DNA of 64,000 bases from an uncultured Prevotellaceae bacterium (GCA_900318645.1 ONLH01000007.1:54581-118580); one strand, 5' to 3'. Positions 1-8,614 are shown, counted from the stretch's first letter. Notes: generated by a model not told the origin, from the sequence alone. Numbers and translations are program-made.

Positions 1-377
1 AGCAGGTAGTTCCTCTCGGGTGTCGTCACCAATTCGGTCCTAATCAGCGGCTCGTCACCCATGATGTCAAACGGGCGGCAGAAGCCGTGGTGGGCATACT
101 CCTGGAAGTCGGCTTCGGACATCTCGCGACGCACGACGGTCAACGTCTTGTTGTCGTCGACATACTGTCGGGGCTCGCCGTTATCGTCAATGACGAAGCG
201 TATTTTCAGTTCCTTCCTTGCTGCGAAAATAGTTTGCAAGGCAGCTTCGACACGATCGAGATCAATGTCGTCGGTCAGAGGCACGATACACGGGATGTTG
301 TACTGCATCACTTTAGGATATTTCATGCAGTCATAGAAAACGCCCAGTTGGGATTGAAGCAATGGGTAAAGTTCCAT
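1..377 (-). CDS. Nonribosomal peptide synthetase, N-terminal condensation domain (partial, runs off left edge)
   Basis: The minus strand is open from an ATG at 377 to the window edge (125 codons). The translation starts MELYPLLQSQLGVFYDC and continues with MQYNIPCIVPL, a helix rich in LDRVEAALQTIFAARKELK, then FRIDDNG-like and RPFDIMGDEPLIRTEL segments. This is the opening of an NRPS condensation (C) domain: the LLQSQ-x-G start, the 'x-H/K-LRxRF' region and the 'PFDL...PLxRxxL' motif (C2) are in order. The catalytic HHxxxDG motif would lie beyond the edge. The C domain joins aminoacyl or peptidyl groups carried on phosphopantetheine arms. Starting directly with a C domain suggests either a lipo-initiation module or a module fed by another protein. 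The family call is firm; product and size are unknown. Confidence 0.85.
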   Translation of the reverse strand, partial: MELYPLLQSQLGVFYDCMKYPKVMQYNIPCIVPLTDDIDLDRVEAALQTIFAARKELKIRFVIDDNGEPRQYVDDNKTLTVVRREMSEADFQEYAHHGFCRPFDIMGDEPLIRTELVTTPERNYL

Positions 378-515
378 ATCTTTTTAGGTTTAAACGTTAT
401 TATCTATTACATAAGGCTATACGGACTATTCACGGCGAGCCCGTAGCTCCGCATTCCAGGCCGTTAGCGGCTTTACCACAGGGTCTGTTGACGGGCACGC
501 GGTCCGAATAAATCA

Positions 516-523
516 CAAAAATA
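516..523 (-). promoter_or_regulatory. Candidate -7 element for the NRPS gene; gap 378-669
   Basis: The minus strand reads TATTTTTG here, matching TAnnTTTG. It would give a leader of about 135 nt before the ATG at 377. I see no good -33 TTTG at the usual spacing, so the call is tentative. The leader contains a small GC-rich inverted repeat (GCCGCTAACGGC, near 463-474). The rest of the 346-bp gap 378-723 shows no gene; it ends with the terminator at 670-697. Confidence 0.35.
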
Positions 524-669
524 CGTTTTACTTCGCTAATCTTAAAAACGATGTGTGTTATACTTTGTTAAAGCAAACGATATAGAAGTGAGCACCGAAA
601 GCCGTTTCTATGCCAACCTGTAGCATCAGCCCTGCATAGCTTGGCTGGCAGCGATATCATTGCATCACA

Positions 670-697
670 AAAAAGCCACCCCGAAGGATGGCTTTTT
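670..697 (-). terminator. Intrinsic terminator after the acid phosphatase gene
   Basis: The arms AAAAAGCCA (670-678) and TGGCTTTTT (689-697) pair perfectly and end in a T run on either strand. It lies 27 bp past the stop of the minus-strand phosphatase gene. Confidence 0.75.
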
Positions 698-723
698 ATG
701 ATAATCCAGATGGGTTTGGTCCA

Positions 724-1590
724 TTACGGTCTGAGCATCTTTTTTCCGTCTTGGATGATGATGCCGCGGGTTTCACTCGTGGCGGGAACACCAGTGATGG
801 TATAAGCCCTTGAGGTGCCGACAGGGGCGTAAACCTCCTTCACCTTGCTTTGGCCCTCAGTCTTTTCCTTAAATTCCTGCTGAGCCTTTGCCAACTGGTC
901 ACGGAAGCGCTCGTTACCCTGCAATTTTGCATAGAGCACCGATGCACCCAGACGTCCTGCATCCACGTCGCTCTGCCAGTGATATCCGGCAATGACGCGG
1001 CTCTGGCCATACTCATAACCACGAGCCAGCAGTGCGTCGGCAACAGCGGGGTTGATATCCGACATCAATAAGGCCATCGTCCAGCCGAGGACGGTGTGTC
1101 CCGAGGGATAGGAACCATTGGTGATATGTTCCTCTTCCTGCTCAGGCACGAGAGTCGGCTGATTGTAGTATACGAAGGGGCGAGTGCGCATATACTTCTC
1201 CTTCGCGCGGTTGCTGATACTGTCGCAAGTAGCTCCTACGTCCTGCAAGAGGGTGTACAACTCAGGCGTGCCCTCCTTAGTGATTTCGAGGCCCAGGATG
1301 GGGCAGAACTCCTGAATGATGGTTTGCATTCCATAAACAGCATCACGGATGGCCATTTCAGCGCGCTCCTGGTTCTGACGCATACGGATACCCCAGAGGT
1401 ACTGCGTCTGGTCGGCAGCAAAGCGGGACGACTCAAATTCGGGAGGAGGCGGCAGGAAATTCACCATGTTAGGTAACTCAGCCTGGGTGAAATAGGCATT
1501 ACCGTTTTGCTCGTCTTGACCTGCAAATACCGTCATTGCGCCACATACAACAAAGAGGGTGGCAATGATAAACTTGTTGAATTTGTTCAT
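724..1590 (-). CDS. Secreted class A acid phosphatase (PAP2 superfamily)
   Basis: This 288-aa protein begins with a type I signal peptide (MNKFNKFIIATLFVVCGAM...FAG). It carries the three phosphatase motifs in order: KEKYMRTRP (KxxxxxxRP), GSYPSGHT (PSGH) and SRVIAGYHWQSD (SRxxxxxHxxxD), with the essential Arg, both His and Asp present. Class A non-specific acid phosphatases (PhoN/PhoC type) remove phosphate from small organic phosphates in the periplasm. After the catalytic domain there is a charged linker and a C-terminal tail of about 35 residues ending RGIIIQDGKKMLRP. A similar tail ends the double esterase at 57396-59381; it resembles the last half of a type IX sorting tail. Monocistronic, with a -7 element at 1721 and a terminator at 670. 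Confidence 0.9.
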   Translation of the reverse strand: MNKFNKFIIATLFVVCGAMTVFAGQDEQNGNAYFTQAELPNMVNFLPPPPEFESSRFAADQTQYLWGIRMRQNQERAEMAIRDAVYGMQTIIQEFCPILGLEITKEGTPELYTLLQDVGATCDSISNRAKEKYMRTRPFVYYNQPTLVPEQEEEHITNGSYPSGHTVLGWTMALLMSDINPAVADALLARGYEYGQSRVIAGYHWQSDVDAGRLGASVLYAKLQGNERFRDQLAKAQQEFKEKTEGQSKVKEVYAPVGTSRAYTITGVPATSETRGIIIQDGKKMLRP

Positions 1591-1720
1591 AATAATAAAG
1601 ATTAGTTAATGTTGTTATAAAAAAACCGAAATTAATCAGCTGACTCTGTTTGGTTTACGCTGTAACAATCAGATGCTGACACCGTAGCATCACAATTGAC
1701 AACTTATCCAATTCTCGCCG

Positions 1721-1728
1721 CAAATATA
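1721..1728 (-). promoter_or_regulatory. -7 promoter element of the acid phosphatase gene; gap 1591-1964
   Basis: The minus strand reads TATATTTG, matching TAnnTTTG, giving a leader of about 120 nt. No clear -33 box at 19-20 nt. The remainder of this 374-bp gap (1591-1964) shows no coding signal or repeat that I can name; an open frame entering it from the esterase region on the plus strand is antisense to the esterase. Confidence 0.5.
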
Positions 1729-1964
1729 GCAAATTCTTAGGAAATATAAGTAAAACCACCACCATTGTTTTCAACACCTGGCAGTTTGATGACAGTTTTC
1801 TTCTCGTTTCTATCAGATTTTGTTAGTTGACAAAAAGAGCAGTTGACACCATTTGTTTCGGGGCTCCAACAGCAATCGCCCATGTCGTTGTCCAACATGA
1901 ACAACACACAGGCAAAGGCCTTGAAACAGAAGGCAGCAATTATCGTGTTTATTATGAAATAAAT

Positions 1965-2915
1965 CTACTGCTGGATGATGGAGGAGATTTCGGTGCGGGC
2001 TTTTTTGCCTTCGGGACATGGCCAGAGGGGATAGACATGGCCCATCTTCTCAGCCACATGCAGACGGGCATCCACGCCGGCTGCCTTCATCTTATCAAAG
2101 GTCTTGACGATATCGGTATAGAAGATTTCCCACGTGCCTGTAAAAAGGTCGGTGGGAGGCAGGCCCTGCATATCACCATAGAGGGGCGAAATCATCGGGT
2201 CACGGGGGGCCATCTCCCCTGCCCAATCGGCACCGACTTTCCTGAGCACTTCGGCATTGAGGAAGGTATCATATCCCTGTAACGCATCATCACCTCCCAG
2301 CACATCAACCCAGGGCGAGATAAGCACCAGTCGCTTTGGCTGGTCAACGGTGTCATTACGAGCCTCTTGCGCCAGAGCGAGCGTGAAGCCTCCGCCAGCC
2401 GAGTCGCCCATAACGATGATGCGCCCTGCTGAATACTGCTTGACCAACTGCTGAAAGAGCTGCATCATCAGCGGATGGGCATCACGGGCGGTGTAGCAGT
2501 AAAGCAGCGGATAGTTGGGGGCTACGATGCCGCATCCCGTCCGCTTGGCCCACTCAGCCATCGCCTTCCAATGCAGCTCATTAAAGTTATGGTAATAGGC
2601 ACCGCCATGGATGTAAAGCACAACGGGTTTGCTGTCGTCCTGAGGCTCCATATGGAACACCTGCATGCCACCCACGCGGTATTGACGCATTTCACGGGGG
2701 AACGTCACATCCTGCGGTATCTCCACCGTGCTCTGGTCGGTCGTGTCTCCACGCTGCTGGTTGTAGGAATCCATGGTGGCCTGATCAAATAAATGACTGA
2801 TGACGATTGCCTGTGGCGAGCGCCCGTCAATCAGGCAAGCGATTCCACCGATGATGACGATGGCTGCGATGATTCCCGCCAACGTCAGTAGCACTTTCTT
2901 GGTTCTTCTCTTCAT
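1965..2915 (-). CDS. Membrane-anchored alpha/beta hydrolase (HSL-type esterase/lipase)
   Basis: A 316-aa protein with an N-terminal hydrophobic segment (about residues 8-27, VLLTLAGIIAAIVIIGGIA) that is probably a signal anchor. The core has the hormone-sensitive-lipase oxyanion motif HGGAYYH and the nucleophile elbow GDSAGGG. A DPMISPLYGD segment precedes the acid residue and the C-terminal GHVYPLWP supplies the His. HSL-family enzymes hydrolyse short-chain acyl or acetyl esters. Substrate cannot be inferred. It stands alone, with a TAnnTTTG element at 2956-2963 about 40 bp upstream. Confidence 0.85.
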   Translation of the reverse strand: MKRRTKKVLLTLAGIIAAIVIIGGIACLIDGRSPQAIVISHLFDQATMDSYNQQRGDTTDQSTVEIPQDVTFPREMRQYRVGGMQVFHMEPQDDSKPVVLYIHGGAYYHNFNELHWKAMAEWAKRTGCGIVAPNYPLLYCYTARDAHPLMMQLFQQLVKQYSAGRIIVMGDSAGGGFTLALAQEARNDTVDQPKRLVLISPWVDVLGGDDALQGYDTFLNAEVLRKVGADWAGEMAPRDPMISPLYGDMQGLPPTDLFTGTWEIFYTDIVKTFDKMKAAGVDARLHVAEKMGHVYPLWPCPEGKKARTEISSIIQQ

Positions 2916-2955
2916 AATGTCAATTTGTGAAATAAACTATAGCATTCTTAGGCGT

Positions 2956-2963
2956 CAAAGGTA
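2956..2963 (-). promoter_or_regulatory. -7 promoter element of the esterase gene
   Basis: The minus strand reads TACCTTTG, a frequent form of TAnnTTTG in this window, about 40 nt before the ATG. Confidence 0.55.
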
Positions 2964-3135
2964 CTATTTTATGCACAAATGGACATAATTATTTTAAAAA
3001 ATCTCAAAAACTATTCGTATTCTATTCAAAACCACAGATTGTTGGAACATTTCATATCATCAGCAGAACACACATACCGAACGGGCCGCCCCCCTGCTTG
3101 GAGAGGGTCGAGCGAGCATAGGGAGTATATGGCAA

Positions 3136-3633
3136 TCAGTGCTGTCTAGCTCGCACCAGTTCGATGGCTTCTTTGCCGGACAGGTGGTCGATGTTGAGGC
3201 GGAGGAGCAGGACGTGGTTCAGGGATTTGTCAATCTCGTGCTGGAGGCCGGGCTCGTCACCAGGTGAGTATCGGCGGCCCAGGAGGCGCAAGGCTTGGAC
3301 TTTTTCGTCGGCAGTCTCAAGGATGCGGATGCGACCGAAGGCAATGACGCTCCTGAAATAGGTTGTGAACTCGGCAGGTTTGATTTCGTTCTGCTCGATG
3401 ACACAAAATGAGCAACGGCTGTCTCGCTTGATAGCATCGACCTTGTGCCCCTCAACTGCCGAATGGAAGATGATTGCTCCGTCGGCATAGACGTAGCTGA
3501 GCGGCACGGCGTAAGGATAGCCGCTATCGCCTGCCAGCGCAAGCACGCCCGAGGTGCAACGGTCGAGGATGCGCTCACACTCCTCTCTGGATAACTGCTG
3601 CCGATTGCGGCGCATGGGTCTGAATTCTGTCAT
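3136..3633 (-). CDS. Nim-like FMN-binding split-barrel protein (pyridoxamine phosphate oxidase family)
   Basis: A 165-aa protein with the standard opening of Nim-type flavoproteins: MRRNRQQLSREECERIL, then TSGVLALAGDSGYPYAVPLSYVY, FHSAVEGHKVDAI and SRCSFCVIEQ. These fit the FMN-binding split barrel of the pyridoxamine 5'-phosphate oxidase superfamily; length is typical. Nim proteins can reduce 5-nitroimidazoles to harmless amines, but most chromosomal homologues are housekeeping flavoproteins of unknown substrate, so resistance should not be assumed. The gene lies 73 bp after the GNAT gene on the same strand, with a 22-bp palindromic repeat between them. Confidence 0.85.
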   Translation of the reverse strand: MTEFRPMRRNRQQLSREECERILDRCTSGVLALAGDSGYPYAVPLSYVYADGAIIFHSAVEGHKVDAIKRDSRCSFCVIEQNEIKPAEFTTYFRSVIAFGRIRILETADEKVQALRLLGRRYSPGDEPGLQHEIDKSLNHVLLLRLNIDHLSGKEAIELVRARQH

Positions 3634-3671
3634 ATTTAAAATGAGTTTATTTTGATAACGTCTTGCGGTTG

Positions 3672-3693
3672 GAGACGCAAAATTTTGCGTCTC
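3672..3693. repeat. 22-bp perfect palindrome (dispersed family, copy 1)
   Basis: GAGACGCAAAA is followed immediately by its exact reverse complement, then TACA. The same palindrome occurs at 33984-34005 and 34038-34059, and in degenerate form at 26813-26834 (inside a gene) and 47580-47601. Here it separates the GNAT and Nim-like genes. Confidence 0.9.
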
Positions 3694-3706
3694 TACATGT
3701 TAGCGG

Positions 3707-4231
3707 TTATTTCATGCGTTTCTCGAACACGAACAGACCGTCGCTGGGGTCAAACTGCTCGGGCATGTTCGGGTCACGGTGATGGGCGTTGAAGAACTCG
3801 ATAGCATGGAAACCGCAGCAGTTGATATAGAAATGGATGTTGCGGCGGTCGAAATAGGGAGTGCAAGTCTCCCACACCTCAACCTCGGGATGCATCGCCT
3901 CAATGGCTCTCCAGATGGCTTGGCCGATGCCCTTGCCCTGCATGCCGACCTTCACGTAGAGAAAAGACAATTCCCCATGATGTCTAGCTCCGTCGATATT
4001 GATAATGGCACCACCCACGCGCTCGCCATCGGCATCAACAGCCTCGTAGGCCTCGGCGCCCACGGCTTGCAGTGCCTGGTAGAAGTCCCTATCGGGCAAC
4101 ACCTGCCACTGGTTTTCGCCATCTTCTATAACATGCCCCTGGAAGCCGCTCTCAAATGCCTCCTGCATCTCCTCCTTGAAAGCGATAGTACGCTCCTCAG
4201 CGAGCCTGATAAGTCCGATTCCTGTTTCCAT
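3707..4231 (-). CDS. GNAT-family N-acetyltransferase
   Basis: A 174-aa cytosolic protein. The acetyl-CoA motif A is visible as ELSFLYVKVGMQGKGIGQAI (Q-x-x-G-x-G/A in QGKGIG), followed by an amphipathic helix and the motif B region VWETCTPYFDRRNIHFYINCCGF, typical of GNAT enzymes. Acyl acceptor unknown. It probably starts a two-gene transcript with the Nim-like gene downstream. The upstream -7 element at 4311 sits in an 18-nt stretch shared exactly with the promoter of the small lipoprotein gene at 8013-8402. Confidence 0.85.
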   Translation of the reverse strand: METGIGLIRLAEERTIAFKEEMQEAFESGFQGHVIEDGENQWQVLPDRDFYQALQAVGAEAYEAVDADGERVGGAIINIDGARHHGELSFLYVKVGMQGKGIGQAIWRAIEAMHPEVEVWETCTPYFDRRNIHFYINCCGFHAIEFFNAHHRDPNMPEQFDPSDGLFVFEKRMK

Positions 4232-4310
4232 TGTATTTCGTTTTAGATCGTTAATTGATGGCTATTGATTAATCTTCCTGATCACATTCAGATTTATCTT
4301 TCTCAATGGG

Positions 4311-4318
4311 CAAAATTA
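4311..4318 (-). promoter_or_regulatory. -7 promoter element of the GNAT gene
   Basis: The minus strand reads TAATTTTG. The initially transcribed region (4297-4314) is identical over 18 nt to 8416-8433, upstream of an unrelated gene. Confidence 0.6.
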
Positions 4319-4395
4319 GCAATTTCTCGCGAAACATCCGCAATCATTCAAGACGATATCATTGCTACGGATGCATTTAAATCCCTTCCCAATTG

Positions 4396-4426
4396 TTGTG
4401 ATTTCAAAAGAAATAGTATATATTTG
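4396..4426 (+). promoter_or_regulatory. Promoter of the C10 protease gene
   Basis: TTG at 4396-4398, 20 nt, then TATATTTG at 4419-4426: a full Bacteroidetes -33/-7 pair, giving a leader of about 35 nt before the ATG at 4469. Confidence 0.7.
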
Positions 4427-4468
4427 CAAGGTCAACATGTATAACAACTATTCAAACAGCTAATCATT

Positions 4469-7400
4469 ATGAATGAAAAACTACCATCAAGATTATTCCT
4501 GTTGATGATTATGGGGCTATTGGTGTCTATCCAGACTGTTCAAGCCAACCCGATCACACGTCAGCAGGCCCTTCAAAACGCTAATGAGTTCCTGCAGCAT
4601 CGGGGAATGAATCTGCAGCAAGCCTCGTTGAGACATGTTCCTGCGTTAAAGGGAAGTGAAACAGCATCGGAAAAAGCTCCTTACTATGTGTTCAACATCG
4701 GGGATGACAACGGATTTGTGATCGCATCGGGAGACGACTGTGCCTATGAAATTCTCGGCTACTGCAACGAGGGCCATTTCGACACGGAAAACATTCCTGA
4801 TGGAATGAAATACATGCTAGATTTCTATGCCGAACAAATAGACTACGATTCCAAGCGACCCAAAGCTGGGCAGCCAAAGTCAAGCCCCTCCTACCCTGCC
4901 GTGGAAGCCATGCTGACAACGACATGGAGCCAAAATGAGCCCTATAACGACAACTGTCCACTATATCAGTCCACTGATCAAAGGTGCGTCACAGGATGCG
5001 TTGCCACGGCCATGGCCCAGGTGATGTATTACCACCGCAATCACTCCACCAGGGAAGTCGTAAATGCCATTCCTGCTTACTATTTGCCTGGAGGAGAAAG
5101 AGTAGAAGGCATTCCTAAAGGTTCTCCCATCGATTGGGACAATATGCTAGATAGCTATCACAACTTTGGCAGCCAAGCCACCGATGTCCAAAGACAGGCC
5201 GTGGCCAACTTGATGCTCTATTGCGGCGTATCGGTAGAAATGGAATACGGTCTTAGTTCAGGGGCTTTTGATAATGATGTACCACGGGCTTTGATCAACT
5301 ATTTTGATTATACCGATGACATGAGATTGGAAGAACGGTATGACTATACCAACACAGAATGGGAGACGTTGATCTATGAAGACCTAGGGAAAGGGCTCCC
5401 TATTCTCTATTTCGGCGGATCACATGCCTATGTCGTTGACGGACATGACGGGAATGGATATGTTCACATCAATTGGGGATGGAACGGTTCCGGCAACGGT
5501 AATTTCCGGCTCACGGCCACCTATGCCGGCGAGCAGACCATGGGAGGATATAGCGCTGGCCAAGTAGCCATATTCGGTGCCACACCCAACGGAATCTTCC
5601 CACGCCTGACCACCACCGAATTGTCTCTGACGAGCAGCGACCTCGTTGAAAACCTTTCATCACTCACGTCCATTCCCGTCACGCTGGCGATGACTGTGAC
5701 TAACCTCACCGAGGAAACTGGCACTTTTGAGCAGGCTGTCGGTCTCTACAAGCTCGGAAAACTGCAGGCTGTCGTTTCACCTGTCAGCACCATCAGCGAG
5801 CTGGCACCCGGAGCGTCCCGAGACCTGAGCGTATCGATGGCATTGGAATCCACGCTGACGCCAGGGGCTTACACCCTTGTTCCAATAAGCAGACCTTCAG
5901 GCTCCGATAAATGGCACATCAACGGCAATCCTGACAAGTTTGTCACGATGTCGATTTATGCCAATGCAGCCCATTTGACCGAGGGAATGCCCGAGCAGGA
6001 GGGAGACATCATCACTTTTGCCTGTGATGATGTCAGGGATTTGTGCGTTCAGCACTGGGATATGAACGGAGACGGTGCCCTGAGCAAGCAAGAGGCTGCC
6101 GCCGTGACAAGTCTGGACGGAACTTTCAAATACAATCATGCCATCACATCCTTTAATGAACTACAATATTTTACGGGATTAACATCGTTAAGTAGTGTTG
6201 AATTTATATTTTGCCAAGGACTTGAACATGTCACTCTTCCCTCTAGCCTCCAGTCTATAGGGACCCGTGCATTTTATGGTTGCCATAACCTTCAACACAT
6301 CACTATACCCCGAAGCGTGACATCCATCGGGAACGAGGTGTTCGATGCTAACTATCTGCTTAAAGACATCTGTGTGGAGGAAGGCAATCCAGTCTATGAT
6401 TCCAGAAATGACTGCCATGCGCTGATCGAGACCGCGACCAACAGGCTGATTGCCGGAGGAAGCCGCAGCACCATTCCCGACGGTGTTACTGTCATTGGCG
6501 AGTCTGCTTTTCAATCTTGCAGTGGTTTGGAGTCTATTCAGATTCCCGAATCCGTAACCAGCATCGAGAAATATGCCTTCGCACACTGTTCCAATGTGAC
6601 TTCCATCACTATTTCAGAGGGTGTTACAAAGATTGGCGAAAGAGCGTTTTGGGACTGTAGCGCTGTTACCGCAGTCACGGTTCCGTCAAGTGTGACAAGC
6701 ATGGGGAGCAGTGTCTTCAACGAATGTACTGGATTAACCTCGGTCAATTTCCTGGCTAACGTGACAAGCATCAGCAGTGGGACTTTCGGCGGCTGTTCGG
6801 GATTGACTTCTTTCACCATCCCTGCCACTGTGACCAGCATCGGAGGCTCTGCTTTCAGCGGTACAGGCTTGACCACTATAACGATTCCGTCAAGTGTGAC
6901 TCACATCGGCACTGCCGCATTCTCGAGTTGCACAGGATTGACCTCCATCACGATACCCAATACAGTCTCGTCAATTGACGGCAATCCTTTTTATGGTTGT
7001 CCTAACCTTCAGAGTATTATCGTGGAGGCCGGAAATCCCTATTACGAATCAGACGGCAACAACACTGCCATTATTGAAACAGCGACCAACACATTGATTA
7101 CCGGAAGTGCCGGCACAGTGATTCCTGATGGCATAAAGGCAATTGGCACTTATGCATTCTATGATTGCACAGGATTGACCTCTATTGTCATTCCCGAAGG
7201 TGTGACCACCATCGGCAGCAACGCTTTCTATAAATGTAGTAACTTGACTACCGTTTCCCTGCCCAACAGCTTGATAATCATTGGGGATAACGCATTTAGG
7301 TCGTGTACGAGTTTGAAAACCCTAACGATTCCACCAGGTGTAACCAGTATTGGAAATTTAGCTTTTTGTGATTGTTCAAAATTGGAATCTGCCAACATTC

Positions 7401-7921
7401 CTAGCGGTGTGACCAAAATCAATAATGGCACTTTTCATAATTGTGAGAAGCTGACTTCTATCACCATTTCACATGGTGTAACTGCGATAGGTGTTGACGC
7501 ATTCGCTAGTTGCAAAAAATTGACCTCGGTCAGCCTTCCTTCTAGCCTTACCACTCTCGATAATTATGCTTTCCAGAATTGCACAGGTCTGACTTCCATC
7601 AAATCATATATTACAAACGTATTCACGACAGGAAAGAATCCTTTCTATAATTGCTCTAAGGCCACGCTGTATGTCCCTACGGGTTTGGTGGGCGTATATC
7701 AGTCAACACCCGACTGGAACAAAGTGAATTTCATTGAGGAAATGCCAATCATTCATGATGTCAATGGCGACGGCACCACTAATATCACCGACGTTATACG
7801 TCTCATTGAAAAATTATTAGGCTCGTCAAGCGATGAGAGCTATTCCTATGACATCAATAATGATGAAAAGATCAGTATATCGGATGTTATAACTCTTATT
7901 AATATCATTCTATCGATGTAG
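4469..7921 (+). CDS. Secreted C10 (streptopain-like) cysteine protease with BspA leucine-rich repeats and dockerin-like tail
   Basis: 1150 aa. A signal peptide (to about residue 26) is followed by a Spi-like propeptide and a C10 catalytic domain. The nucleophile is Cys177 in RCVTGCVATAMAQVMYY and the base is His319 in FGGSHAYVVDGHDG, followed by the family's WGWNGSGNG loop (336 on). After a beta-rich linker come many BspA-type LRR_5 repeats (about residues 545-1085; units like 'ITIPSSVTxIGxxAFxxCxGLTS'). The last 55 residues hold two calcium-loop repeats, DVNGDGTTNITDVIRLI and DINNDEKISISDVITLI, as in type I dockerins. C10 proteases (SpeB, PrtT, Bfp) are made as zymogens and degrade host or dietary protein. 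The repeats suggest adhesion; the tail suggests docking or calcium-stabilised anchoring. Confidence 0.93.
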   Translation: MNEKLPSRLFLLMIMGLLVSIQTVQANPITRQQALQNANEFLQHRGMNLQQASLRHVPALKGSETASEKAPYYVFNIGDDNGFVIASGDDCAYEILGYCNEGHFDTENIPDGMKYMLDFYAEQIDYDSKRPKAGQPKSSPSYPAVEAMLTTTWSQNEPYNDNCPLYQSTDQRCVTGCVATAMAQVMYYHRNHSTREVVNAIPAYYLPGGERVEGIPKGSPIDWDNMLDSYHNFGSQATDVQRQAVANLMLYCGVSVEMEYGLSSGAFDNDVPRALINYFDYTDDMRLEERYDYTNTEWETLIYEDLGKGLPILYFGGSHAYVVDGHDGNGYVHINWGWNGSGNGNFRLTATYAGEQTMGGYSAGQVAIFGATPNGIFPRLTTTELSLTSSDLVENLSSLTSIPVTLAMTVTNLTEETGTFEQAVGLYKLGKLQAVVSPVSTISELAPGASRDLSVSMALESTLTPGAYTLVPISRPSGSDKWHINGNPDKFVTMSIYANAAHLTEGMPEQEGDIITFACDDVRDLCVQHWDMNGDGALSKQEAAAVTSLDGTFKYNHAITSFNELQYFTGLTSLSSVEFIFCQGLEHVTLPSSLQSIGTRAFYGCHNLQHITIPRSVTSIGNEVFDANYLLKDICVEEGNPVYDSRNDCHALIETATNRLIAGGSRSTIPDGVTVIGESAFQSCSGLESIQIPESVTSIEKYAFAHCSNVTSITISEGVTKIGERAFWDCSAVTAVTVPSSVTSMGSSVFNECTGLTSVNFLANVTSISSGTFGGCSGLTSFTIPATVTSIGGSAFSGTGLTTITIPSSVTHIGTAAFSSCTGLTSITIPNTVSSIDGNPFYGCPNLQSIIVEAGNPYYESDGNNTAIIETATNTLITGSAGTVIPDGIKAIGTYAFYDCTGLTSIVIPEGVTTIGSNAFYKCSNLTTVSLPNSLIIIGDNAFRSCTSLKTLTIPPGVTSIGNLAFCDCSKLESANIPSGVTKINNGTFHNCEKLTSITISHGVTAIGVDAFASCKKLTSVSLPSSLTTLDNYAFQNCTGLTSIKSYITNVFTTGKNPFYNCSKATLYVPTGLVGVYQSTPDWNKVNFIEEMPIIHDVNGDGTTNITDVIRLIEKLLGSSSDESYSYDINNDEKISISDVITLINIILSM

Positions 7922-7944
7922 AGACGAAGCAACACATGATTTGA

Positions 7945-7987
7945 CACATCCCCAGCTTGCTACAGGTAAGTTGGGGATGTGTTTCTT
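7945..7987 (+). terminator. Intrinsic terminator of the C10 protease gene
   Basis: CACATCCCCAGCTT and AAGTTGGGGATGTG form a 14-bp stem with one mismatch, followed by TTTCTTATT. It also lies just past the stop of the convergent gene at 8013 and may serve both. Confidence 0.8.
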
Positions 7988-8012
7988 ATTTGACCAATTG
8001 ATGCCAATAAGG

Positions 8013-8402
8013 TTATTTCATTTCCGTTTCGTGCTGGGTTTTGCCTAAGTAGTCGTATATATCGATGGTGCCGGTAACGGTATCGACATCAAGAGCGGGG
8101 ACAGACTCCACCATGCGTGTCTTGCCGCTTGCTTTATCGACGTAGAAATTGACAATGGCGCCCGTGTAACTGCGGAATATCACCTTGTATTCAGATTCTG
8201 TCGAGTCACCCAACGCGACATACATCACGTCGGGGTTTTCCTCTGCCCTACTCCAGTCATATTCACTGTGGCAATAGTTGTTGACGCCCTCGTAGGCCAT
8301 CTCTGCAGTTACACTAGGGTGTTGCATCACATCGGTTTTGCTCCTATGACATGAACATAGAAGCAAGACGACTAACGCGAATAATATGACAATATTTTTC
8401 AT
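8013..8402 (-). CDS. Small lipoprotein of unknown function
   Basis: A 129-aa protein with a clear lipoprotein signal (MKNIVILFALVVLLLCSCHRS; the Cys of LCSC is the likely lipid site). The mature part contains an EYKVIFRSYTGAIVNFYVDKASGKTRMVESVP stretch (positions about 68-100), which has the beta-hairpin look of PepSY-like or small immunity-type folds, but I cannot assign a family. It ends with a charged DIYDYLGKTQHE segment. Own promoter at 8430. Function unknown. Confidence 0.7.
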   Translation of the reverse strand: MKNIVILFALVVLLLCSCHRSKTDVMQHPSVTAEMAYEGVNNYCHSEYDWSRAEENPDVMYVALGDSTESEYKVIFRSYTGAIVNFYVDKASGKTRMVESVPALDVDTVTGTIDIYDYLGKTQHETEMK

Positions 8403-8429
8403 AAATCTTGATTATTCTTTCTCAATGGG

Positions 8430-8437
8430 CAAAGATA
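8430..8437 (-). promoter_or_regulatory. -7 promoter element of the small lipoprotein gene
   Basis: The minus strand reads TATCTTTG (TAnnTTTG), 28 nt before the ATG. The adjoining 18 nt (8416-8433) match 4297-4314 exactly. Confidence 0.6.
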
Positions 8438-8510
8438 GCGATTTTTTAGCTAAACAATCATTTTTGTGAGAAAATACGCCAATCTTAAGTATCTATTGGA
8501 TTAATTTATC

Positions 8511-8518
8511 TAATTTTG
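8511..8518 (+). promoter_or_regulatory. -7 promoter element of the gene at 8615
   Basis: TAATTTTG, giving a leader of about 90 nt. The -33 box is weak. Confidence 0.5.
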
Positions 8519-8614
8519 TGGCAGAAATCATAGCGGCAGTATGGTCATTGCATGCTATGTAACGCTGATTTTAATTCATTTAATCATATCAACTCACACC
8601 AATTCATTTAGATT

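Noticed and set aside
378-669. Possible structured RNA or tRNA-like element in the leader of the NRPS gene
   Set aside because: Only a short GC-rich inverted repeat is present; no cloverleaf, CCA end or known riboswitch core could be drawn.
1827-2282. A 151-codon plus-strand frame running from the gap into the esterase gene
   Set aside because: More than two thirds overlaps the esterase active-site region on the opposite strand; no ribosome site and no family resemblance.
3136-3633. Calling the Nim-like gene a metronidazole-resistance gene
   Set aside because: Many chromosomal homologues do not confer resistance, and there is no IS element promoter upstream; only the fold is supported.
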